From Curtobacterium sp. Leaf183 (GTDB lineage Bacteria; Actinomycetota; Actinomycetes; Actinomycetales; Microbacteriaceae), in NCBI RefSeq assembly GCF_001424385.1, contig NZ_LMPO01000001.1, positions 345,685 through 409,684 on the forward strand: a DNA stretch of 64,000 nt, written 5' to 3'. Shown here piece after piece: positions 41,400-50,432 of the stretch (position 1 is the stretch's first letter; each line of letters begins with the position of its first letter). The translations under genes were made by a program, and so were the position numbers. The notes under the pieces are model-generated. The model searched no databases and was not told where the DNA came from. It worked only from the letters and a program-made list of their open reading frames with translations.

Positions 41400-42866
41400 A
41401 TGGCCAGCAGCGGCAGCGTGGCCGCGGTCGACCTCGGCGCCACCAGCGGCCGGGTGATCGTCGGCCACGTCGACGCCGACGGCGTACGGACGGACCACGT
41501 CGCGCGCTTCCCGAACGGCCCGGTGGCGATCCACGAGCGCGGACGTCAGGCACTGCACTGGGACGCCGTCGAGCTGTACCGGCAGGTCCTCGACGGGCTG
41601 CGCACGGCGTTCCGCCAGCACGCCGACATCGCCAGCATCGGCATCGACTCGTGGGCCGTCGACTACGGGTTGCTGCGCGAGGGTCGCCTGCTCGGCCTGC
41701 CGTACCACTACCGCGACGAGCGGCACGAGCAGGGCGTCGCTGCCGTGCACGCCCGGGTCGACGCGGCGGCCCTGTACGCCCGGAACGGCCTGCAGCACCT
41801 GCCGTTCAACACGCTCTTCCAGTTCGCTGCCGACCCGTCGCTCGCCCTGGCGGACCGCGCGCTGCTGGTCCCTGACCTGCTCGGGTACTGGCTCACCGGC
41901 GTCGAGGCGGCCGAGCGCACCAACGCGTCGACCACCGGGCTGTTGCACGCGACCACACGTGGATGGGACCCGACGCTGCGGGCTGCCGCGGGCCTCCCGT
42001 CCGGGCTGCTGCCGGCGCTCCGCGACCCGGGCGACCAGCTCGGTCCGGTGCTCCCCGAGCTGCTCGCGACGTCGGCACCGGTCACCCTGGTCGGTTCACA
42101 CGACACGGCGAGTGCCGTGGTCGCCGTGCCGGCCACCGAACCGGACTTCGCCTACATCTCGTCCGGCACGTGGTCGCTCGTCGGCGTCGAGCTCGACGCG
42201 CCGGTGCTCACCGACGCCGCACGGCTGGCGAACTGCACCAACGAGGGCGGGGTCGACGGCCGTGTCCGCTTCCTGAAGAACGTGTCCGGACTGTGGCTGC
42301 TCTCGGAGAGCGTGCGCACCTGGGAGCACGGTGGCGACCGGGTCGACCTGGAGGCCCTGCTCGCCGCCGCCGCGGCCGTCACCGCACCCGTGCCGGTGTT
42401 CGACGTCGCCGACGACGCGTTCACCCCACCCGGGGACATGCCGGCGCGCATCGCCGCCTGGTGCGACGCGCGTGGGCTGCGCGCACCGGCGTCGCCGGCG
42501 GAGTTCGTACGCTCGATCCTCGAGTCACTCGCCGCGGCCTACGCCGAGACGCTCGAGACGATCGGGACCCTCACGAGCAAGGACATCCGACAGGTGCACA
42601 TCGTCGGCGGCGGATCGCAGAACCGGCTGCTGTGCCAACTGACTGCCGACCGGACGGGACTGCCCGTGCTCGCCGGGCCCGTCGAGGCCACCGCCCTGGG
42701 CAACATCCTGGTGCAGGTGCGGGCAGCGGGACTCGCCGGGCTCGGAGGAGCCTCGCTCGAAGCGCTCCGTCAACTGGTCGCCCGCACCGTCGAGCCCGTC
42801 CGCTACACCCCGAGCACGAACCGGACCACCCATCGACCCACCCCGAGACGTAGGATGTCTGTATGA
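41400..42866 (+). CDS. rhaB: L-rhamnulokinase
   Basis: A 488-residue FGGY kinase with [15 protein letters not shown] (the RhaB form of the first phosphate loop), [47 protein letters not shown] and [37 protein letters not shown]. It phosphorylates L-rhamnulose at C1 to make the RhaD substrate. The gene starts four bases after rhaD and its last bases overlap the lldD start. Confidence 0.93.
   Translation: MASSGSVAAVDLGATSGRVIVGHVDADGVRTDHVARFPNGPVAIHERGRQALHWDAVELYRQVLDGLRTAFRQHADIASIGIDSWAVDYGLLREGRLLGLPYHYRDERHEQGVAAVHARVDAAALYARNGLQHLPFNTLFQFAADPSLALADRALLVPDLLGYWLTGVEAAERTNASTTGLLHATTRGWDPTLRAAAGLPSGLLPALRDPGDQLGPVLPELLATSAPVTLVGSHDTASAVVAVPATEPDFAYISSGTWSLVGVELDAPVLTDAARLANCTNEGGVDGRVRFLKNVSGLWLLSESVRTWEHGGDRVDLEALLAAAAAVTAPVPVFDVADDAFTPPGDMPARIAAWCDARGLRAPASPAEFVRSILESLAAAYAETLETIGTLTSKDIRQVHIVGGGSQNRLLCQLTADRTGLPVLAGPVEATALGNILVQVRAAGLAGLGGASLEALRQLVARTVEPVRYTPSTNRTTHRPTPRRRMSV
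42851..42856 (+). promoter_or_regulatory. Candidate internal -10 element for lldD
   Basis: TAGGAT inside the end of rhaB, six bases before the lldD ATG, with no ribosome binding site there. The spacing equals that of other putative leaderless starts in the window. Confidence 0.4.
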
Positions 42867-44188
42867 CCTCGACCGACGACCAGCACCGCGTCGACCCCGC
42901 CACGGGAGCCCCGGCAGCAACTCCGGGGACGCCGTCCGCGCGGCGCACCCCGATGAAGCGGCAGCTGCCGACGGTGCGCGACCTGGCGCCGCTGATGCAG
43001 TTCAAGAAGCCCGACCTGAACGCCCGCCGCCGTCGCCTCGAGTCGGCGCTGACGATCTGGGACCTGCGGGACATCGCCGCCCGGCGCACACCGAGGGCCG
43101 CGTTCGACTACACCGAGGGCGCTGCCGAGGCGGAGATCTCCTTGGCCCGAGCCCGCCAGGCGTTCGAGGACATCGAGTTCACGCCCGCGATCCTCCGCGA
43201 CGTGTCGACGGTCGCGACGAACCGCGAGGTCCTCGGCCAGCAGGTCGCCTACCCGTTCGGCATCGCCCCGACCGGCTTCACGCGCATGATGCAGACCGAG
43301 GGCGAGCGGGCCGGCGCACGGGCCGCGGGACGCGCGGGCATCCCGTTCTCGCTGTCCACGATGGGCACCACGGCGATCGAGGACGTCCGCGACGCGAACC
43401 CGCACGGGCGCAACTGGTTCCAGCTGTACATGTGGAAGGACCGCGAGAAGTCGATGGCGCTGGTCTCCCGTGCCGAGGCCGCCGGGTTCGACACGCTCCT
43501 GGTCACCGTGGACGTCCCCGTCGCGGGCGCTCGGCTGCGCGACAAGCGGAACGGGTTCTCGATCCCGCCGCAGCTCGGGGTGAAGACGATCGTCAACGCG
43601 ATCCCGCGCCCGTGGTGGTGGTTCGACTTCCTGACCACCGAACCTTTGGCGTTCGCGTCCCTCGACCGGTGGTCCGGCACGGTCGGTGAGCTCCTCGACC
43701 ACATGTTCGACCCGACCGTCACCTACGAGGACCTGGCGTGGATCCGGTCGCAGTGGAAGGGCAAGGTCGTCGTCAAGGGCGTGCAGTCCCTGGCCGACGC
43801 CAAGCGCCTGGCCGACCTGGGCGTCGACGGCATCACGCTGTCGAACCACGGCGGCCGGCAGCTCGACCGCGCTCCCGTCCCCTTCCACCTGCTGCCCTCG
43901 GTGGTGCGCGAGGTCGGCAAGGACACCGAGGTGCACCTGGACACGGGCATCATGTCCGGCGCCGACATCGTCGCCGCGGTCGCCCTGGGCGCGACGTTCA
44001 CGATGGTCGGGCGGGCCTACCTGTACGGGCTGATGGCGGGTGGCGAAGCTGGCGTCGACCGGATGATCCAGATCCTGTCCGAGCAGATCGAGCGGACGAT
44101 GCGGCTGCTCGGGGTCGCGTCACTCGACGAGCTCGAGCCCGGCCACGTCACGCAGCTCGCGCGCCTGGCGCCCATCCCCCGCCCGTAG
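42863..44188 (+). CDS. lldD: FMN-dependent L-lactate dehydrogenase
   Basis: A 441-residue alpha-hydroxyacid dehydrogenase oxidising L-lactate to pyruvate at the membrane, passing electrons to quinone. FMN-binding parts [42 protein letters not shown] and [34 protein letters not shown] are clear; His329 in SNHGGRQ is the catalytic base. The N-terminal 40 residues are an extension. Its ATGA overlap with rhaB ties it to rhamnose use, where L-lactate is made by RhaD. It may also have its own promoter. Confidence 0.92.
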   Translation: MTSTDDQHRVDPATGAPAATPGTPSARRTPMKRQLPTVRDLAPLMQFKKPDLNARRRRLESALTIWDLRDIAARRTPRAAFDYTEGAAEAEISLARARQAFEDIEFTPAILRDVSTVATNREVLGQQVAYPFGIAPTGFTRMMQTEGERAGARAAGRAGIPFSLSTMGTTAIEDVRDANPHGRNWFQLYMWKDREKSMALVSRAEAAGFDTLLVTVDVPVAGARLRDKRNGFSIPPQLGVKTIVNAIPRPWWWFDFLTTEPLAFASLDRWSGTVGELLDHMFDPTVTYEDLAWIRSQWKGKVVVKGVQSLADAKRLADLGVDGITLSNHGGRQLDRAPVPFHLLPSVVREVGKDTEVHLDTGIMSGADIVAAVALGATFTMVGRAYLYGLMAGGEAGVDRMIQILSEQIERTMRLLGVASLDELEPGHVTQLARLAPIPRP

Positions 44189-44190
44189 CC

Positions 44191-44305
44191 CGAGCCGAGC
44201 TGATCCGAGCTGATCCGAGCCGATCCGAGCCGAGCCGAGCCGAGCCGATCCGAGCCGAGCCGAGCCGAGCCGAGCCGAGCCGAGCCGAGCCGAGCCGAGC
44301 CGAGG
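44191..44305. repeat. Pentanucleotide (CGAGC)n tract
   Basis: Twenty-three consecutive five-base units, mostly CGAGC with a few CGATC or TGATC variants at the left end and a final CGAGG. The variants are at the lldD side, while the right 50 bases are pure. It starts three bases after the lldD stop codon. Confidence 0.9.
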
Positions 44306-44315
44306 GACGTTGTCG

Positions 44316-44382
44316 TTCTGGTCAGTGACGAATCGGGTTCCGTGGACCCGAGATCTCCGAACCGGATTCGTCAGCGCCAGAA
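44316..44382. terminator. Long imperfect hairpin after the rhamnose catabolic operon
   Basis: Arms of 25 and 24 bases (44316-44340, 44359-44382; shared TTCTGG and GACGAATC.GGTTC) with an 18-base loop. It is the probable end of the rhaI-lldD transcript. Confidence 0.6.
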
Positions 44383-44495
44383 ACGATTTCGTGCTGCCCG
44401 GCCCGGCCCGGCCCCGCCCCGACGGCGACGCCCCGTCGTGCGCGATGCGGCAGCGCCTCGGCGACCCCCAGCGTGCACGCCCCGACAACCAGTAG

Positions 44496-44546
44496 GGTCG
44501 GCGCGACCAGTCGGGTTGGCGCGACCAGTCAGGTCGGCGCGATGAG
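44496..44546. repeat. 18-base tandem repeat upstream of NatA-like gene
   Basis: GGTCGGCGCGACCAGTCG, then a copy with two changes, then a partial third copy, ending 11 bases before the gene start. Each unit holds the small palindrome GGTCGGCGCGACC, so it could be an array of protein sites. Confidence 0.65.
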
Positions 44547-44557
44547 AGGGGGGCTCC

Positions 44558-45502
44558 ATGGCCGGGGCGAGCATCAGCGTGCAGGACTTCGTGATGCGGT
44601 TCGGCGACCGCGCGGTGGTCGACGGTCTGTCCTTCGAGGTGGCCCCCGGTGAGACCTTCGGGCTGCTCGGCAGCAACGGCTCGGGCAAGACGACGACCAT
44701 CCGCGCACTGCTCGGCATCACCGTCCCCACGGCGGGCACCCTGACCATCGACGGTCGCCCCTACCGTCCGGCGACCGGCGGCATCGGGTACCTGCCCGAG
44801 GAGCGCGGGCTCTACCGCAAGGAATCGGTGATCGACGTCATGACCTACTTCGCGGCGCTGCGCGGGATGCCCCGGCCGCAGGCCACGAGCTGGTCGATGG
44901 ACTACCTGGCCCGCGTCGGTCTGGGCGACAAGGCAAAGCTCCGCGTCGACAAGCTCTCCGGCGGACAGCAGCAGAAGGTGCAGCTCGGGATCACGATCAT
45001 GGACCGGCCACGCCTGCTCATCCTCGACGAGCCGACCAAGGGCCTCGACCCGGTCAACCGTCGACTCCTGCTCGACCTGGTCGACGAGCGCAAGGCCGAC
45101 GGGGCGACGGTCGTCCTCGTCACTCACCACATGGACGAGGTCGAACGGCTGTGCGACCGGATCCTGCTGCTCAAGGACGGGACCGCCGCCGCGTACGGCA
45201 CGATCCCGGACGTGCAGGACCGGTTCGGCGGCGCGGTCGCGAAGGTCGCGCTCGACGGCGCCGTCCCGCGGTCACCGCTGTACAAGCTCGCCCGGCACGA
45301 GGGCCACGTCGCCTACCTGGTGCCGTCGACCACGGCCGAGGCCGACGGGTCCGACATCCTCGCGTCGCTCGTCACGGCCGGTGTGCACGTCACGGGCTTC
45401 GAGATGCGCCGGATCCCGCTCGACGAGATCTTCGTGCAGGTGTACGGCCACGACGCCGGTGCGGACGAGGCAGCGAGCACCACCACCGGAGCCGCACGAT
45501 GA
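44558..45502 (+). CDS. ABC exporter ATPase, NatA-like
   Basis: A 314-residue ATPase with Walker A GSNGSGKT (38-45), signature LSGGQQQKVQLGI, Walker B LLILDEPTKGLDPVN and H-loop VLVTHHMDEVE. The C-terminal DUF4162-like extension (KVALDGAVPRSPLYKLARHEGHVAYLVPS) is typical of NatA-type sodium or drug exporters. It pairs with the following permease by ATGA overlap. The cargo is not known. Confidence 0.88.
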   Translation: MAGASISVQDFVMRFGDRAVVDGLSFEVAPGETFGLLGSNGSGKTTTIRALLGITVPTAGTLTIDGRPYRPATGGIGYLPEERGLYRKESVIDVMTYFAALRGMPRPQATSWSMDYLARVGLGDKAKLRVDKLSGGQQQKVQLGITIMDRPRLLILDEPTKGLDPVNRRLLLDLVDERKADGATVVLVTHHMDEVERLCDRILLLKDGTAAAYGTIPDVQDRFGGAVAKVALDGAVPRSPLYKLARHEGHVAYLVPSTTAEADGSDILASLVTAGVHVTGFEMRRIPLDEIFVQVYGHDAGADEAASTTTGAAR

Positions 45503-46716
45503 GCCGCCTGGGCACCGTCGTCCGCTTCGAGTTCGTGCGCGCGGTCAAGAAGCCGGCGTTCTGGATCGGCACGCTCGCGCTGCCGCTCGTCATCGTCGTC
45601 GTCTCCCTGCTGGTCGGGGTCGGGCAGAGCGCCGGGTCGGACTCGGTGCTGTCGAGCTCGTCGGCGACGAAGACCCCGTTCCACTACGTCGACCGCTCCG
45701 GCCTGGTGTCGCCCTCGGTCGCGGCACGGTGGGGCGGGACGCCGTCGACGGACGAGTCCGGCGACCGGGCAGACGTGGTCGCCGGGCGGCTCGACGCGCT
45801 GATCGTGTACCCGAGGACCCCGTCGAGCAGCACGATCGAGGTCACCGCGAAGGACCGCGGGCTGTTCGGCAACGGCGCGTACTCCTCGCTGGCGGAACGG
45901 GTGCTCGAGCAGAGCGTCGCGGCCGACGTCGACGACCCCGAGTCAGTGAGCATCCTGCGGTCGCCACCCACCGCGGACGTGACCGCGTACGCCGACGGCA
46001 GGGTGGCCCCCGGTTGGCTGTCGGTCATCCCGCCCCTGGTCTACGTCGCCGCGTTCTTCGGCCTCGTGCTCCTGCTCGCCGCCCGCATGGTGACCGTCGT
46101 CGTCGAGGAGAAGGAGAACCGGATCTCCGAGATGATCCTGACCACGGTGACCGCGGGTGACCTCATCCGGGGCAAGGTGATCGCGATGCTGCTCGTGGGG
46201 CTCGTGCAGATCGGCGTGTTCCTGGTGCCCGGGCTGCTCTCGCTCGTGGTGGTGGTCCCGCTCCTCGCTGGCCGGCTCGGGCACGTGGTGGTCGACCCGT
46301 GGCGGATGGTGGTCGGGGCGCTGCTGTTGATCGGCGGCGTGCTGCTGGCATCGGCGCTGTTCGTCGCCGTCGGCGCCGCGGTCCCCACGATCAAGGACGC
46401 CTCGACGCTGCAGTCGGCGGCGATCTTCGCGCTGATCATCCCGGTGTACGCCGCGTTCTTCGTGATGACGAGCCCGTCGACACCGGTCGCCGCGTTCTTC
46501 ACGTACTTCCCGACGTTCACCCCGATCACGGCGATGGTCCGGAACGCGGTCGGCGCGCTGTCGCCGGTCGAGTCGGTCGTCTGCATCGTCGAGGTCTTCG
46601 TCGTGGCCCTCGTGCTGCTCTGGTTCGCGCAGTACCTGTTCCGCCACTCCGTCGCGCAGTACGGCTCGAAGGTCACCGTGCGCCAGGTGCTGTCCTGGCG
46701 CAGGAAGCGCTCCTAG
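45499..46716 (+). CDS. ABC-2 exporter permease, NatB-like
   Basis: A 405-residue membrane protein with one N-terminal helix (residues about 20-42), a large extracellular domain of about 130 residues, then five more helices. VVEEKENRISEMILTTVTAGDLIRGKVIAML is the NatB/ABC-2 hallmark. The stop codon overlaps the stop codon of the convergent ROK gene (CTAG shared), so no terminator can lie between them. Confidence 0.88.
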   Translation: MSRLGTVVRFEFVRAVKKPAFWIGTLALPLVIVVVSLLVGVGQSAGSDSVLSSSSATKTPFHYVDRSGLVSPSVAARWGGTPSTDESGDRADVVAGRLDALIVYPRTPSSSTIEVTAKDRGLFGNGAYSSLAERVLEQSVAADVDDPESVSILRSPPTADVTAYADGRVAPGWLSVIPPLVYVAAFFGLVLLLAARMVTVVVEEKENRISEMILTTVTAGDLIRGKVIAMLLVGLVQIGVFLVPGLLSLVVVVPLLAGRLGHVVVDPWRMVVGALLLIGGVLLASALFVAVGAAVPTIKDASTLQSAAIFALIIPVYAAFFVMTSPSTPVAAFFTYFPTFTPITAMVRNAVGALSPVESVVCIVEVFVVALVLLWFAQYLFRHSVAQYGSKVTVRQVLSWRRKRS

Positions 46717-47987
46717 ACCGGGGCGGGTGCCACCACGGCGTCGTCCGTCGCGGCGTCAGCCGTCCGGACGGCGTCCGCGGTCACGGGTCCGGCCGGTGTG
46801 CCTTCCGTGGGCAGCTGCAGCGACAGCGGGTGGTCCTGCACGACGTCGAGCGCCAGCGCGATCGCACCGTGCACGACGACGTCCGCGCCGAGGGTGGACG
46901 CCACGATCTCGGGCAGGGGGTCGAGGCTCCACCCGTGCAGCAGTGTCCGCGCGTGCTCGATCACCGCCACCGCGGGCTCGGCGATCGCTCCCGCGACGAC
47001 CACGCGGTCGATGTCGAGCAGGCTCGCGAGCACCACGCACACCCGCGCCAGCCGGTCGCCCAGACGCTCGACGATGTCGAGCGCGACCGGGTCTGCATCG
47101 CGGGCGGCGGCGAACACGGCCGCAGCGTCGGTGTGGCCGGCGCGCACGGCGGCGGCGAGCGGCGTGCCGGGCGCGATCCGGCCCTCCCGTCCGGCGGCAC
47201 GCACGAGTGCGGCGGCTTCGCGGCCGAGCCCGTCCGCGGAACCGACCCCCTCGACCATGCTGAGCACGCGCATCTCGCCGGCGCCGCCGTGCGAGCCGCG
47301 CAGCAGCCGACCGTCGACGACCAGGCCGGTGCCGAAGCGCTCACCCGCCAGCAGCGCGGCGAACGAGGCGTCTCCCCGCAGGTCCCGTTCGGCGACCGCG
47401 GCGAGGTTGGCGTCGTTCTCGACGACCACGCGTCCGTGGCCGGTCACGCCGTCGAAGCCCGGGTTCATCGCGGCCCAGTAGCCGCCGTCCCCGGGGAGCG
47501 AGGACCCGTCTGCCGCGACCGGAGCCGGGACGCCGATCGTCGTGACGAGGACGCGTTCGTGGGCGACGCCCGCCGATGACAGGGCCCGCGCGATGGTGTC
47601 CGACACGGTGGCGCGCCGCACCGTGAGATCGAGGTCGGCCTGGCCGGGAGCACCTTCGGCACGGGCCAGGACGCGTCCGCGCAGGTCCGTGACGAACGCG
47701 GTCACACGATGCTGTCCGGCGTCGACGCCGACGACCACGCCGGCGCGCTCGTCGAGCCCGTAGCGCTTGGCGGGACGACCGATTCGGTACTGGCCCACCG
47801 CTCGGGCATCGCGGAGCTCGCGGATCCACCCGAGACGGACGAGTTCGTCGCACGCGGCCAGGACCGTCGAGCGGGTGAGCCCGGTGGCGTGCATGGCATC
47901 GGTCGCCGTGAAGGCGCGCGCGGCGAAGGCGTGGTCGAGCACCGTCTCGGTGCTCGAACCACGAACGGTCACGCGGCGCTCGGGCAT
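46713..47987 (-). CDS. ROK family transcriptional regulator
   Basis: A 424-residue ROK repressor with a winged helix near the start (FTATDAMHATGLTRSTVLAACDELVRLGWIREL, about residues 26-58) followed by an actin-like ATPase fold (VVVGVDAGQHRVTAFVTDLRGRVL, VENDANLAAVAERDLRG, GTGLVVDGRLLRGSHGGAGEM). The CxCGxxGC zinc motif of sugar-kinase ROKs is missing. Such regulators sense sugars. It is divergent from an alpha-glucoside importer operon, which it likely controls. ATG 47987 follows TATCCT by six bases on its strand; a GTG at 48008 is possible. Confidence 0.85.
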   Translation of the reverse strand: MPERRVTVRGSSTETVLDHAFAARAFTATDAMHATGLTRSTVLAACDELVRLGWIRELRDARAVGQYRIGRPAKRYGLDERAGVVVGVDAGQHRVTAFVTDLRGRVLARAEGAPGQADLDLTVRRATVSDTIARALSSAGVAHERVLVTTIGVPAPVAADGSSLPGDGGYWAAMNPGFDGVTGHGRVVVENDANLAAVAERDLRGDASFAALLAGERFGTGLVVDGRLLRGSHGGAGEMRVLSMVEGVGSADGLGREAAALVRAAGREGRIAPGTPLAAAVRAGHTDAAAVFAAARDADPVALDIVERLGDRLARVCVVLASLLDIDRVVVAGAIAEPAVAVIEHARTLLHGWSLDPLPEIVASTLGADVVVHGAIALALDVVQDHPLSLQLPTEGTPAGPVTADAVRTADAATDDAVVAPAPV

Positions 47988-48015
47988 GCCGCGAGGATAT
48001 CGCTGCACGGGTTCC

Positions 48016-48043
48016 TTGCGCTATTAGATTTTCTCGCTACATT
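48016..48043 (+). promoter_or_regulatory. AT-rich promoter/operator of the alpha-glucoside operon
   Basis: TTGCGC, a 16-base AT-rich spacer (TATTAGATTTTCTCGC) and TACATT. This 30-base stretch is strikingly AT-rich in a GC-rich region and lies between the divergent ROK and importer genes. AT-rich sites are typical of ROK repressors. Confidence 0.5.
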
Positions 48044-48120
48044 TAGTCGTGCGGGCGGCATCGGAGCCGGACGCGGGACCAGGACGGCAAGGACGCCGGG
48101 CCAGGTCGAACGGAGACGAC

Positions 48121-49416
48121 GTGCACCATCACGCCACGACACCCAAGCCCTCCGGGTTCAGTCGACGCTCCTTCCTGCTCGGGGCCGGTGGCATCGCCAG
48201 CGGCTTCGCGCTCGCCGGATGCGCCCCGATGTCCTCATCCTCGGGCGGCACCGAGACGATCACCTTCTACGTGTCGAAGCCCGAGGTCATCGGCTACTTC
48301 GACGACGTCATCGCGAAGTTCCACAAGAGCCAGTCGAAGGTCCGGGTCATCCGCGACTCGACGTCGTCGCTGCCGGCGGACTTCGTCCGGAGCGCTCCCC
48401 CGGACCTCGGGTGCCTGAACTACAACTACGCGATGGTGTCGTTCGTCGAGCACGGCGCGTTGACCGACCTGTCCGACATGGACGAGGCCAAGGCGATCAA
48501 CCCCGACCTCTGGCCCCTCATGGAGCAGACGGCGTCGTACCCGGGTGAGCGCAACGCGCTGCCGTACTCGGTCACCGCCGCCTCGGTCATCTACAACAAG
48601 AAGATCTTCGCGGACCAGGGCATCGAGGTCCCCACGACGTGGACCGAACTGACCGCGGTCTGCGAGAAGCTCCAGGCCGCGGACATCACGCCGTTCTACG
48701 GCACGTACAAGGACACCTGGACCATCGCGCAGGGCATGTTCGACTATTCGATCGGCGGCATGCTCGACGTCGAGAAGACCTTCGACGCGCTCGACAAGGA
48801 GGGCACGAGCCTGACCCCCTCGTCGCCGGTGTCGTTCTCGAAGGACTTCGAACCGCCCATGGGCCGCATGGAGCAGCTGGCGAAGTGGATGAACCCGAAC
48901 GCGGCCAGCCGCGCCTACGGGGACGGCAACCTCGCCTTCGCGAAGGGCGAGTCGGCGATGTACCTGCAGGGCCCCTGGGCGCTCATCGAGATCGCGAAGA
49001 CGACGAAGGACATGGACCTGGGCACCTTCCCGCTGCCCGTGACCGACGACCCGGGCGACCTCAAGGTGCGCGTGAACGTCGACCTGGCGCTCTGGATCCC
49101 CAAGGCGTCGAAGAAGCAGGATGCAGCCCGCGAGTTCCTGCGGTTCCTGATGTCCCCGGAGATCGCCGACCAGTACAACGCCGACAACAACGGGTTCGGC
49201 ACCCGCAAGGACTCCCCGCCGGTCGCCAACCCGACCCTCAAGGGCATGCAGCAGTACTACGACGACGCCGCCTTCTACCTCGGGGTGTCGCAGCTCGTCC
49301 CCGCCGAGATCCCCGTCGCCAACTACGCGCAGACCATCGCGCTCGGTGGCGCCCCCGCTCCGCAGCTCCGCACACTCGATGCCGACTGGGCGCGCGTCGC
49401 GCGCCGGAAGGCCTGA
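48121..49416 (+). CDS. Alpha-glucoside ABC importer substrate-binding protein, Tat lipoprotein
   Basis: A 431-residue family-1 binding protein. The N-terminus has a twin-arginine motif SRRSFLLG (Arg15-Arg16) followed by a lipobox LAGC with Cys34, so it appears to be exported folded by Tat and then lipid-anchored. Mature segments VIYNKKIFADQGIEVPTTWTEL and KGESAMYLQGPWALIEI are standard for the family. The GTG start at 48121 follows GGAGA. The ligand is inferred from the alpha-glucosidase at the end of the operon. Confidence 0.88.
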   Translation: MHHHATTPKPSGFSRRSFLLGAGGIASGFALAGCAPMSSSSGGTETITFYVSKPEVIGYFDDVIAKFHKSQSKVRVIRDSTSSLPADFVRSAPPDLGCLNYNYAMVSFVEHGALTDLSDMDEAKAINPDLWPLMEQTASYPGERNALPYSVTAASVIYNKKIFADQGIEVPTTWTELTAVCEKLQAADITPFYGTYKDTWTIAQGMFDYSIGGMLDVEKTFDALDKEGTSLTPSSPVSFSKDFEPPMGRMEQLAKWMNPNAASRAYGDGNLAFAKGESAMYLQGPWALIEIAKTTKDMDLGTFPLPVTDDPGDLKVRVNVDLALWIPKASKKQDAAREFLRFLMSPEIADQYNADNNGFGTRKDSPPVANPTLKGMQQYYDDAAFYLGVSQLVPAEIPVANYAQTIALGGAPAPQLRTLDADWARVARRKA

Positions 49417-49445
49417 CCCGGTCCCGGACCGAGGAGACGATCACC

Positions 49446-50432
49446 ATGGCCATCGCCACGACGTCATCCGGCGGGAACCGCCGGAACGAACCCCGCCCCG
49501 GCAGCCCGGACACCGCTCCGGACGGCCTCCCCACGGCGAGCGCACCAGCCACTCGCGCTCGTCGGCCCCACTCGCACCGCATCCAGCCGGTGTTCCTGGC
49601 CTTCCTGCTCCCCACCCTCGTCGTCTTCACGCTGGCGATCACCGTGCCGGCCGTGATGGGCATCGTCCTGAGCTTCACGGACTCCGTCGGGTTCGGTGAG
49701 TTCGGCTTCACCGGGCTGACGAACTACCTGGCGATCTTCTCGGACCCGGCCATCCTGCACGCGTACCTGTTCACGATGGGCTTCTCGCTCGTCACGGTGC
49801 TCGTGGTGAACGCCCTCGCGCTGCTGCTCGCGATCGCCCTGACCAGCCGCATCCGGGCGAAGGTCACCCTCCGCGCCGTGTTCGTGCTGCCCATGGTCAT
49901 CTCGGGCATCGTCATCGCGTACGTGTTCTCGTTCCTGTTCTCGAACAGCGTGCCGGCACTCGCGTCGTCGCTCGGGTTCGCCCCGCTCGAGACGAGCATC
50001 CTCGCCAACCCGGACCTGGCCTGGGTCGCGATCGTCATCGTCACGACGTGGCAGGCGATCCCCGGCACGCTCCTCATCTACATCGCGGGCGTGCTCGCCA
50101 TCCCCGGCGAGGTGTACGAGGCGGCTGCGATCGACGGCGCGTCCTCGTGGCGCCAGCTGATCTCGATCACGATGCCGCTCACCGCCGGCTACATCGTGAT
50201 CAACCTCATCCTCGGGTTCAAGAACTTCCTGAACGCGTACGACATCATCGTCGGCCTGACGGCCGGCGGACCGGGGACCTCCACGACGAGCGTCGCGATG
50301 TCGATCTTCAACGGCTTCAACAGCGGCGACTACTCCTACCAGATGGCGAACGCGACGATCTTCTTCGTCATCACCGTCGTCCTCGCGCTCGTCCAGCTGC
50401 GGCTCAGCCGCGGGAAGGCCCTCTTCTCATGA
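49446..50432 (+). CDS. Alpha-glucoside ABC importer permease 1 (MalF type)
   Basis: A 328-residue permease with a 50-residue polar N-terminus, six hydrophobic segments and EAA loop GEVYEAAAIDGASSWRQLISITMPLTAG. It begins 29 bases after the binding-protein gene; GAGGAGACG precedes ATG 49446. Confidence 0.9.
   Translation: MAIATTSSGGNRRNEPRPGSPDTAPDGLPTASAPATRARRPHSHRIQPVFLAFLLPTLVVFTLAITVPAVMGIVLSFTDSVGFGEFGFTGLTNYLAIFSDPAILHAYLFTMGFSLVTVLVVNALALLLAIALTSRIRAKVTLRAVFVLPMVISGIVIAYVFSFLFSNSVPALASSLGFAPLETSILANPDLAWVAIVIVTTWQAIPGTLLIYIAGVLAIPGEVYEAAAIDGASSWRQLISITMPLTAGYIVINLILGFKNFLNAYDIIVGLTAGGPGTSTTSVAMSIFNGFNSGDYSYQMANATIFFVITVVLALVQLRLSRGKALFS

Larger units (their letters stand above)
44189..44557. 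other. Repeat-rich gap between lldD and the NatAB-like genes
   Basis: No gene in 369 bases. It contains in order a 115-base pentanucleotide tract, a long hairpin and an 18-base tandem repeat just before the ABC ATPase gene, whose ATG is preceded by GAGAGGGGGG. Confidence 0.75.

Noticed and set aside
44191-44305. CRISPR array
   Set aside because: Units are five bases with no spacers and no cas genes are nearby.
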